Below are positions 34,208-41,372 of a stretch of DNA of 64,000 nucleotides, in pieces. Below the pieces are notes generated by a model. It was not told the DNA's origin, made no database searches, and saw only the letters and a list, made by a program, of their open reading frames with translations. The stretch comes from HGM04593 sp045646965 (lineage in GTDB: Bacteria > Bacteroidota > Bacteroidia > Bacteroidales > Bacteroidaceae): NCBI GenBank assembly GCA_045646965.1, contig JAZRLR010000004.1, positions 1-64,000 of the forward strand. The letters run 5' to 3'. The position numbers were made by a program, and so were the translations under genes. Within the stretch, counting starts at the first letter, position 1; each line of letters opens with the position of its first letter.

Positions 34208-35350
34208 TCAGCCGCCATAGAGGAAATACCACCAGTAGGTATCGCCGTAGTCGTCAAAAAGGGCGGCAAGACAACGCGTACCGCAGTCGGGGCGTTTGAG
34301 ACGAGTGATAAAATCATCTATTTCTTTCAAAGACTCCGCCGCGTCAAAGGGAAGGGAATATTCAGGCGTCACATAAGAGTAAAGAACCAATGCCTCACGA
34401 TAGTGTTTGGGAAGCACATCCCCCACCCTGTAATATTCATATATGGCATCGGAGAAATCGACAATGCGACGCTCGGCAAGGAGCGAGCACAGATAGTAAT
34501 CTCGCGCAGCATTGCCTGCGGTATCACTTGCCACAGCACGCGAAAGATAATCCACAGCCTTCTCTTCGGCACCGCGCGGCACACCTATCAAAGAATAGGC
34601 CGAATCGGGCGCGATGGGAGCGTCACGCATCACAGAGGGGAGCAGCCCCTCGGCACCATACGCCACAGGATATTCAAAGAAAGATTCTCCCAAGCGGTTT
34701 ACCGACGCAAGCAGGAAAGCACGCTGTGCCGTGAGCTGTCGCGACGAAAAAAGAGAAGACTTGCCAACTGCAAGAGCCGCATCAACATTGCCGCGCATAT
34801 AATTTACATACTGCACGGCCTCGTAGCGAAAGCTACTCTCGCCGCTCGACAGGCAACCCACCGAGAAGAAGAAAAACGCAAGCAGAATGAGGTTACGCCA
34901 TAAAATTTTATTTCCTACCACCGTAGGATTTTTTATTTTCTCAAAGAGGATACGCTTGAGCACGAATGAGAAAAAGAGGTACACCACCACACCCGTTGCA
35001 AGAATCCACATCCACAAGGTGTAGGACTTGCCGCCCACAAAAAACGTGCGGTCGATGTCGGTGATAAAAGCAAGCAGCAGCGCCGACGGCAGAAAAGCCA
35101 TCGCCGTCCATTCGCGTTGGAACTTGGCAAAGCGGTTCAACCACAATGCCAAGCCCACGAGAACAGTAGTCATTACACCGGCCACAACATAGGCGTTAAA
35201 CAGCAATTTGCCCGTCGCCACACTGTCGTAAACCACCTCAAAGACGGGCGATTTATACATCGCCACAAATGTGAAGCTGAACACGGCAAATGCTATGGTG
35301 CAGAAACTTGTAATGAAGCCTTGTATTCTTTTTTCTCCGGTATTTCGCAT
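34208..35350 (-). CDS. Uncharacterised multi-pass membrane protein with C-terminal extracytoplasmic domain (DUF6057-like)
   Basis: I do not recognise a function. The 380-residue protein has about five hydrophobic segments in residues 10-190 (for example FCTIAFAVFSFTFVAM, LFNAYVVAGVMTTVLVGLAL, LPSALLLAFITDI, WMWILATGVVVYLFFSF, LILLAFFFFSVGCL). A soluble helical part follows, with VQYVNYMRGNVDAALAVG and AVDYLSRAVASDT resembling TPR-like helices. It resembles a truncated member of a Bacteroidota membrane family annotated as DUF6057. It is last in a minus-strand series, 33 bp after the branching-enzyme stop, with a strong hairpin in between. Confidence 0.7.
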   Translation of the reverse strand: MRNTGEKRIQGFITSFCTIAFAVFSFTFVAMYKSPVFEVVYDSVATGKLLFNAYVVAGVMTTVLVGLALWLNRFAKFQREWTAMAFLPSALLLAFITDIDRTFFVGGKSYTLWMWILATGVVVYLFFSFVLKRILFEKIKNPTVVGNKILWRNLILLAFFFFSVGCLSSGESSFRYEAVQYVNYMRGNVDAALAVGKSSLFSSRQLTAQRAFLLASVNRLGESFFEYPVAYGAEGLLPSVMRDAPIAPDSAYSLIGVPRGAEEKAVDYLSRAVASDTAGNAARDYYLCSLLAERRIVDFSDAIYEYYRVGDVLPKHYREALVLYSYVTPEYSLPFDAAESLKEIDDFITRLKRPDCGTRCLAALFDDYGDTYWWYFLYGG

Positions 35351-35369
35351 AATAATCTATTCCTCTTGT

Positions 35370-35400
35370 AAAAGAATAAGGCATTACGCCTTATTCTTTT
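35370..35400 (-). terminator. Terminator hairpin spanning the glgB stop codon
   Basis: A 13-bp perfect stem (AAAAGAATAAGGC with GCCTTATTCTTTT) has the loop ATTAC, and the glgB stop TAA lies in that loop. One arm encodes the last residues of the branching enzyme. Confidence 0.65.
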
Positions 35401-37390
35401 TAAGTACCATTGCAGTGCGTGCAGGCAGGTAGAGCATCAGCCAACCCTTCTTGCGACGTGCGTGCAATCTGTCATACTGTGTAAAGTGTGTCTGTGTTTC
35501 ATCCACAAACGAGTTTCCACCAAAGCGCTCCGAGTCGGTATTGAGCACAATGTTATACGAACCCTCGGGCACAAGCAAACCATAGTCGGTGAACGAGCGT
35601 GTGGGGCTGAAATTAAAGACAAATATCAAATCCTTGCGCGAGAAAGCAAGCACCTGGTCGCCGTCGTTGTGCCATATCTCCTGAACAGGTCTGTTCTGGA
35701 AGTTACGCACTCCACCCACGAGTTTCATAAGCTCCTCGTCGAACTTGCCGAGCAAGGTGTAGTTGTAGGCAGGGTTATCCACAAGGCTCCACTGACGACG
35801 TGCATACTTGTGGCTCCAGCCGTTACCCTCGCGGGGGAAGTCAATCCACTCGGGATGACCAAACTCATTACCCATAAAGTTCAGGTAACCACCGTTTATT
35901 GTGGCAACAGTCATCATACGAATCATCTTGTGCAACGCTATACCACGTGTCACGGTACCTGTCTCGTCGCCACGGTTGAAGTGCCAGTACATATCGGCAT
36001 CGATGAGACGGAATATGATTGTCTTGTCACCCACAAGAGCCTGGTCGTGGCTCTCGGCATAGGAGATAGTCTGCTCGTCCTTGCGACGATTTGTGAGCTC
36101 CCAGAAAATCTCCGAGGGTTTCCAGTCTTCGTCTTTCTTTTCCTTGATTATCTTAATCCAGAAATCGGGGATATTCATCGCCATACGGTAGTCAAAGCCA
36201 TATCCGCCGTCCTCGATGGGAGCGGCAAGGCCGGGCATACCCGACACCTCCTCGGCGATAGTGATAGCCTTGGGATTTACCTCGTGTATGAGGCGGTTGG
36301 CAAGGGTGAGGTAGCAGATGGCGTCACCGTCCTGATGTCCGTTGAAATAGTCGCCATATCCACAGAAAGCCTCTCCGAGACCGTGGCTGTAATATATCAT
36401 AGATGTGACACCGTCGAAGCGGAAACCATCGAACTTGAACTCCTCGAGCCAATATTTACAGTTCGAAAGCAGGAAGTGCAACACCTCGTTCTTGCCGTAG
36501 TTAAAGCAGAGAGAATCCCACGCGTTGTGTACACGTCTCTCACCGCTGTGGAAATACTGTGCGGGATCGCCGTCGAGCATACCCAAGCCCTCGAGTTCGT
36601 TCTTCACGGCGTGAGAGTGCACAAGGTCCATAATCACTGCGATACCCATACCGTGAGCGGCATCGATAAGCTCTTTGAGTTCCTCGGGAGTACCGAAACG
36701 CGACGAAGCTGCAAAGAAGTTTGAAACGTGGTAACCGAAGCTGCCGTAATAGGGGTGCTCCTGTATCGCCATAATCTGAATACAGTTGTATCCGTCGGCA
36801 GCTACACGAGGCAGCACATTATCTTTGAATTCGCGGTATGTACCCACCTTCTCTTCCTCTTGCGACATACCCACGTGGCACTCGTAAATGAGCAGCGGGG
36901 TGCGTTTGGGAGTGAATTTCTTGTTTTTAAATACATACTCCTCCTCGGGAGCCCACACCTGTGCGCTGAAGATTTTTGTGACATCGTCCTGAACGACACG
37001 ACGCACCCACGCAGGGATACGTTCTCCGCAACCGCCGTTCCAGTAAACCTTCATTTTATAATGCTGTCCGTGTTTTAACGCCTTTTTGGGCAAACGACGT
37101 TCCCACACACCGCCTGCAAGCTGTTTGAGCTCATACTCGGGCAGTTCCTCCCAGTTCGAGAAGTCGCCCACAAGAACAATCTTTGTTGCGTTGGGAGCCC
37201 ACTCGCGGAATATCCATCCCGTCGCAGTCTTGTGCAGACCAAAATACAAATAACCCGAGGCAAAGTCCGACAGAGTCTGTCGTCCACTCTTTGTCAAGTC
37301 TCTCTCTCTCTTCAGGAAATAACGATAGCGTGCATCGATATCGAGGTTGAAGGGAGCCAAATAACCATCGCGTTCAACAAGTTTCAGCAT
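35384..37390 (-). CDS. glgB: 1,4-alpha-glucan branching enzyme, eukaryotic-type GH13
   Basis: Creates alpha-1,6 branches in glycogen. The 668-residue enzyme has an N-terminal CBM48-like domain (GWIFREWAPNATKIVLVGDF) and a GH13 barrel with YGSFGYHVSNFFAASSRFG, DLVHSHA, FDGFRFDGVTSMIYY (nucleophile Asp), ITIAEEVSGMP (acid/base Glu) and SYAESHDQAL (His-Asp). These sequences match the plant/animal GBE1 type (subfamily 8) more than E. coli GlgB, which begins with a longer N-terminal region and uses different linkers. No glgA or glgC is adjacent. It starts 76 bp downstream of the YhcH gene. Confidence 0.92.
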   Translation of the reverse strand: MLKLVERDGYLAPFNLDIDARYRYFLKRERDLTKSGRQTLSDFASGYLYFGLHKTATGWIFREWAPNATKIVLVGDFSNWEELPEYELKQLAGGVWERRLPKKALKHGQHYKMKVYWNGGCGERIPAWVRRVVQDDVTKIFSAQVWAPEEEYVFKNKKFTPKRTPLLIYECHVGMSQEEEKVGTYREFKDNVLPRVAADGYNCIQIMAIQEHPYYGSFGYHVSNFFAASSRFGTPEELKELIDAAHGMGIAVIMDLVHSHAVKNELEGLGMLDGDPAQYFHSGERRVHNAWDSLCFNYGKNEVLHFLLSNCKYWLEEFKFDGFRFDGVTSMIYYSHGLGEAFCGYGDYFNGHQDGDAICYLTLANRLIHEVNPKAITIAEEVSGMPGLAAPIEDGGYGFDYRMAMNIPDFWIKIIKEKKDEDWKPSEIFWELTNRRKDEQTISYAESHDQALVGDKTIIFRLIDADMYWHFNRGDETGTVTRGIALHKMIRMMTVATINGGYLNFMGNEFGHPEWIDFPREGNGWSHKYARRQWSLVDNPAYNYTLLGKFDEELMKLVGGVRNFQNRPVQEIWHNDGDQVLAFSRKDLIFVFNFSPTRSFTDYGLLVPEGSYNIVLNTDSERFGGNSFVDETQTHFTQYDRLHARRKKGWLMLYLPARTAMVLKKNKA

Positions 37391-37466
37391 AGTTATAAAA
37401 TTTAAAGTTAATATTGTCGTTTTTTTGGGGTGCCCCCGCTCAAGAGGGGCGTTTTGTGGTGCAGAA

Positions 37467-37916
37467 TCAATCGACAGCCACCTTTACGATAATCTTTTTC
37501 ACAGGCACGGGAGTTACCGCGGGAGCGTGACCGTCCTGGGGAAAGAAAATTGTAAACATTGAGCGTTTCACATTAACATAGCTGGCAGCGAGCAAACCCA
37601 CGGGATAGAGAGCCACGTCGTTGGCATCGCTGTAGTCACACTCGGGAAGCTCCTCGAGAGGGGTGTATCCCATAACCTCGTCGGCCGAGATGGGCACCTG
37701 GATATCGATGTACTTGCGGTGCACCTCCAAAGGTACCTCCTCTTTTGTGCGGGGCTGTGCCTCCATTACATTGGCAAATATTTCGTCGCCGCAAATCTCG
37801 TTGCGTCCCAAGGGGAGAGCTGCGAGGTCGCTTGTGAGCAGAAACTCCATCGCTTTTGCGAAACGGGGGTGCAATCCCTCGTAGTTTTTCAAGTTTTTAA
37901 GTGAATCGAGAATCAT
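37467..37916 (-). CDS. YhcH/YjgK/YiaL-family (EbgC-like) cupin protein
   Basis: A 149-residue single-domain beta-sandwich protein of the YhcH family (formerly DUF386). Members include the beta subunit of evolved beta-galactosidase and proteins in sialic-acid operons, where sugar isomerase or anomerase roles are proposed. Motifs: GRNEICGDEIFANVMEAQPR, EVHRKYIDIQVPISADEVMGY and FTIFFPQDGHAPAV with likely metal-binding His residues. It starts 8 bp after the MORN gene stop and is cotranscribed with it. No sialic-acid genes are near, so the substrate is unknown. Confidence 0.85.
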   Translation of the reverse strand: MILDSLKNLKNYEGLHPRFAKAMEFLLTSDLAALPLGRNEICGDEIFANVMEAQPRTKEEVPLEVHRKYIDIQVPISADEVMGYTPLEELPECDYSDANDVALYPVGLLAASYVNVKRSMFTIFFPQDGHAPAVTPVPVKKIIVKVAVD

Positions 37917-37924
37917 AGTATTTG

Positions 37925-39136
37925 TTATTTGTTGCTTATTATTCCTAAACTATAGACACACTCTCTTATGATATTTCCGGCACTGTCTTTTACAATAAAT
38001 TTGCCGTGACGCTGTCCCTCTTCAAAGGTACCCTCGAAACGGGTTCCGTCGGCATCGACAGCCACGCCATCGCCGTGCTCTTCGCCATTGAGGAAGCCGC
38101 CGCGATATTTCACACCGTTGGCACGGCGCAGAATACCCTCGCCGTTCATAATATCGTCGCTCCACTCCCCTTCATATACATCGCCGTTGGCCCAGGTATA
38201 TTTACCTTTGCCGCAGCGCTCATTATCTTTCCATTCACCCTCGTATACCGCGCCATTAGGAAAGACCATCTTGCCATATCCGTTGCGTGCGCCGCCGGCA
38301 AACTCACCCTCGTACACAGCTCCTGTCGCGTCGGTGTAGACGCCCTTGCCGTGCCACAAGCCGTTCACATAGTCTCCCGTGTATTTTGAATTGTCGGCAT
38401 ACAGATACTCGCCCTTGCCGTGGCGGCGGCCGTTGTGCCACATACCGCGATACTCGTCGCCGTTGGTGTAATAGTAATTACCCTCGCCATTGCGTATTCC
38501 GTTCTTCCAACCGCCCACATACTTGCTGTTATCGCTCCACACAAATGTGCCCACGCCGTTGTAACGGTCATTTGCCCACTCGCCCGAGTAGGAAGCTCCG
38601 TTGGAGTAGAAGTAGCTGCCCGTACCGTTGCGTTTGTCCTCGCTCCACGAGCCTACATAGAAATCGCCGTTGGGATATTCCATCTTGCCATATCCCTGCT
38701 GATAGTCGAGTTCCCAAAACCCGTCGTAGCAGCGGCCGTCGTTGAAATAGAGCACACCCTTGCCGTGCTGACGGTCGTTCACAAAGGCGCCCTCGTAACG
38801 CTCGCCGTCGCTAAATGTGTAGACACCCTGTCCCTGACGCACGCCGCGAGAAAACTCACCCTCGTAGACATCGCCATTGGGATACTCCGCACGACCGTAG
38901 CCGTTGGGTTTCTTGCCCTTCATCTGACCAAAATATTTGACACCGCCCTTGAGGGTGGCACTCTTGGCGTCGGCTGCGTTCTTTATTTTAAGCGAAATCT
39001 CATCGCTCAACGTTATTTTTCTATTCTCGGAATTTACCTCCACCGAGACACCGACAGAGGTCGTCACATCGGCTTGCGCATAAGAGAAAGCACAGGCCGA
39101 CAGCATAAAAAGGGATAATATAGCTCTTTTTCTCAT
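37925..39136 (-). CDS. Exported MORN-repeat protein (14 uninterrupted repeats)
   Basis: A 403-residue protein with a signal peptide (RKRAILSLFMLSACAFSYAQ), a short spacer, then 14 consecutive 23-residue MORN repeats from about residue 68 to 389, each of the form Y-x-G-x(6-8)-G-x-G-x(5)-G. The repeats occupy 37970-38935 as 69-bp units. MORN repeats form elongated beta-hairpin stacks used as scaffolds or lipid-contacting surfaces. I start at ATG 39136, which gives the signal peptide; a much longer upstream frame has no domain and would cross the -7 element at 39269-39276. The role is unknown; periplasm or outer surface is inferred from the signal. Confidence 0.88.
   Translation of the reverse strand: MRKRAILSLFMLSACAFSYAQADVTTSVGVSVEVNSENRKITLSDEISLKIKNAADAKSATLKGGVKYFGQMKGKKPNGYGRAEYPNGDVYEGEFSRGVRQGQGVYTFSDGERYEGAFVNDRQHGKGVLYFNDGRCYDGFWELDYQQGYGKMEYPNGDFYVGSWSEDKRNGTGSYFYSNGASYSGEWANDRYNGVGTFVWSDNSKYVGGWKNGIRNGEGNYYYTNGDEYRGMWHNGRRHGKGEYLYADNSKYTGDYVNGLWHGKGVYTDATGAVYEGEFAGGARNGYGKMVFPNGAVYEGEWKDNERCGKGKYTWANGDVYEGEWSDDIMNGEGILRRANGVKYRGGFLNGEEHGDGVAVDADGTRFEGTFEEGQRHGKFIVKDSAGNIIRECVYSLGIISNK
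37970..38935 (-). repeat. 69-bp periodic coding repeat (14 MORN units)
   Basis: Fourteen in-register 69-bp units within the MORN gene. They are diverged at the DNA level, and period and frame are protein-driven, so this is not a CRISPR or microsatellite. Confidence 0.85.
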
Positions 39137-39268
39137 TGAATTTTCTTTCTTTTTGCGCTCCCGGCGCACATAGCAACGGCACACGCCGCAACTACCGACA
39201 AAGCCCAACTGCGAGGCAAAATATATAAATATTTTTCCACAAGCACAGAGCGCATTCGTCGTATACGA

Positions 39269-39276
39269 CAAAGATA
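39269..39276 (-). promoter_or_regulatory. -7 element for the MORN/yhcH transcript
   Basis: TATCTTTG on the minus strand, an exact match, with a predicted leader of about 125 nt. Confidence 0.5.
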
Positions 39277-39329
39277 AAAAAGAAGAATTTAAATTACAAG
39301 AAAATGCAAGATATTTTCGAGGCTGTTTG

Positions 39330-40592
39330 TTACCCGACAATAATTTCGAACATATTGTCGCGCACAAGATATTTGCAAGCCATCTCGCGCAGACGCGCAG
39401 GAGTAACTTTTTTTACCGAGTCGATGTACCTGTTCACGCTCTCGAAGCTCTCGCCCGACAGCCACGCATTCACAAAAACCTCGGCTTTTGCCACAATTCC
39501 CTCGTACTCTCTGCAAAGCTCACCCAGAATGTAGTTACGCACGAGCTCCACCTCTTCAACGGGCGGCTCTTCGTTGCGCAGACGCTCAATCTCGCTATAT
39601 ACCTCGCGCAAAAGAGGCTCCACATACTCACCTGCCGCCTGCGAGCTTATCATAAAGGCATTATCCTTGCCATAGGCATCTATTTCGGAGAAAATATCAT
39701 AGGTGTAGCCGTTCTCCTCGCGGATATTACTCATCAAACGACCACCAAAGAAACCGCCCAGCAGCACATTCAGGAAACGGAAATCGTAAATATCGGGATT
39801 CCCCGCCGAGGGCGCCGGGCAACCCACCTTCACAGCACTCTGCACCACATTCTCCATCGGCACATTTCGCGTTCCGCGCCCCGCGCGGGCAGCGGGCACG
39901 TCAATCACCACAGGAGCGGCACCTCCCCACTCCTCGCAGCCGAAACAGGTGCGCACTGCACCCGTCACATCTTCGTCGCCACAGCCAGAAAGGAAAAGCG
40001 TGCAGTTGCGCGACGAATAAACCTTTGCGTAATACTCAAGCAGATCACCGCGCGAAATATTATCGTAGTCACAAGGCTCCACAACGTGCCCGAGGGGATG
40101 CTCTTCACCCCAAAGAACCTGCTCAAAGTGGCGCTGCGCCACAGCATCCACCTTGCGGCTGTTCACAAGAAAATGCGCCCTGTTATTACGACACACCACC
40201 TCGAGGTTTTCCTGCGGAAAGGTGGGATGCTTTATAAAATCTTCCACCACGGGCAGGAGTGCGGGAAAATGTTTGGGCAAGGCGTAAAGCGTTATGTGGT
40301 TACACTCCTGCGAAGAGTACATATCTATCCACGCACCATAGAAATCGAGTTTTTCCGAAATCTCGGTAGCCGAGCGACATTCGCTTCCCTCGCGCAACAT
40401 ACGATTTGTGAAAAGCGCCTGCAACGGCTTTGCCTGCACCGAGTAGCCGCCTTTAAATAGGATGTCGAGACGCACGACAGCATCGCACCCCCCACTCAAA
40501 TGGTAGAGGGAGACGCCATTTGGCATCACCGTTTCCACAGGCAATGCCAAATGGTTCATATCCATCGGTTTTATTTCGGGCGGCTGTTGCAC
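39330..40592 (-). CDS. M16-family protein lacking the zinc motif (non-catalytic subunit type)
   Basis: A 420-residue protein with the M16 (pitrilysin/MPP) fold: N-terminal LPVETVMPNGVSLYHL, FVNSRKVDAVAQRHFEQVLWG-like segment, YYAKVYSSRNCTLFLSG, and a C-terminal half with GGFFGGRLMSNIREENGYTYDI, the conserved Arg-Tyr region. Where active members have HxxEH, this protein has LFTNRMLREGS, so the zinc ligands are absent. In Bacteroidota, M16 proteins often come as active plus inactive pairs; the active partner is not adjacent. The start is GTG 40592, 4 bp after the kdsB stop; ATG 40565 would give a shorter form. Confidence 0.85.
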   Translation of the reverse strand: MQQPPEIKPMDMNHLALPVETVMPNGVSLYHLSGGCDAVVRLDILFKGGYSVQAKPLQALFTNRMLREGSECRSATEISEKLDFYGAWIDMYSSQECNHITLYALPKHFPALLPVVEDFIKHPTFPQENLEVVCRNNRAHFLVNSRKVDAVAQRHFEQVLWGEEHPLGHVVEPCDYDNISRGDLLEYYAKVYSSRNCTLFLSGCGDEDVTGAVRTCFGCEEWGGAAPVVIDVPAARAGRGTRNVPMENVVQSAVKVGCPAPSAGNPDIYDFRFLNVLLGGFFGGRLMSNIREENGYTYDIFSEIDAYGKDNAFMISSQAAGEYVEPLLREVYSEIERLRNEEPPVEEVELVRNYILGELCREYEGIVAKAEVFVNAWLSGESFESVNRYIDSVKKVTPARLREMACKYLVRDNMFEIIVG

Positions 40593-40596
40593 GTCT

Positions 40597-41364
40597 TTAG
40601 TCGTTCCATTTAAAACCTATAGATGCGGCAAACTCTTTTGCACGCTCCAAGTCCTCGGGAGTATCGATGCCGATGGTCTCAATATCGGTTACACCCACCT
40701 TAATCTTATAGCCGTTCTCAAGCCAACGAAGCTGCTCAAGCGACTCGGCCTTCTCTATAGGCGATTGGGGCAGCTTTGTTATATCTTCGAGTATATTCGC
40801 ACGATAAGCGTAAATACCCAAATGCTTATAAAAGACGTGATTATCGAGCCACTTATCCTTTTCTACTCCGCGCAGATAAGGAACTACCGAACGGCTGAAA
40901 TAAAGCGCAAATCCCTGCTCGTTGAGAACCACTTTAGGCGAGTTGGGACACTCGAGACGCTCTATGCCGTCGCCCTTCTCAAAAGGCTTCACAAGTGTCG
41001 CAATATCAGTCTCCGCATTGTCGAAACAAGCGATGAGAGCGTTCACCTGCTTGGGCTGTATAAAAGGCTCGTCACCCTGAATATTTACAATTACATCGCA
41101 ATCGAGATTCAGACGCTTGTATGCATCGAGACAGCGCTCTGTGCCGTTTTTACAATCCTCGGAGGTCATAACCACATTGCCGCCGAAACCCTCTACACAC
41201 TCTTTTATGCGCTCGTCATCGGTTGCCACATAAAGGTCGTCGAAACAATCTCTCACCTGCTCATACACACGCTGAATCACGGTCTTTCCGCCGAGCATTG
41301 CCAACGGTTTTCCGGGGAAACGTGTCGATGCGTATCGTGCCGGAATAATTCCTACAAATTTCAT
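40597..41364 (-). CDS. kdsB: 3-deoxy-manno-octulosonate cytidylyltransferase
   Basis: Activates Kdo to CMP-Kdo for lipopolysaccharide core attachment, in the cytosol. The 255-residue protein shows the nucleotidyltransferase start VGIIPARYASTRFPGKPLAML, then VATDDERI, VVMTSEDCKNGTERCLDAY, VIVNIQGDEPFI (metal/CTP site) and KHLGIYAYRANIL. It lies 8 bp after the PBP1A gene and 4 bp before the M16 gene, within an envelope-related operon. Confidence 0.96.
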   Translation of the reverse strand: MKFVGIIPARYASTRFPGKPLAMLGGKTVIQRVYEQVRDCFDDLYVATDDERIKECVEGFGGNVVMTSEDCKNGTERCLDAYKRLNLDCDVIVNIQGDEPFIQPKQVNALIACFDNAETDIATLVKPFEKGDGIERLECPNSPKVVLNEQGFALYFSRSVVPYLRGVEKDKWLDNHVFYKHLGIYAYRANILEDITKLPQSPIEKAESLEQLRWLENGYKIKVGVTDIETIGIDTPEDLERAKEFAASIGFKWND

Positions 41365-41372
41365 ATCTTTAA

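Noticed and set aside
37970..38935. Regular 69-bp repeats considered as a CRISPR array
   Set aside because: They are in-frame diverged coding units of a MORN protein with no unique spacers and no cas genes.
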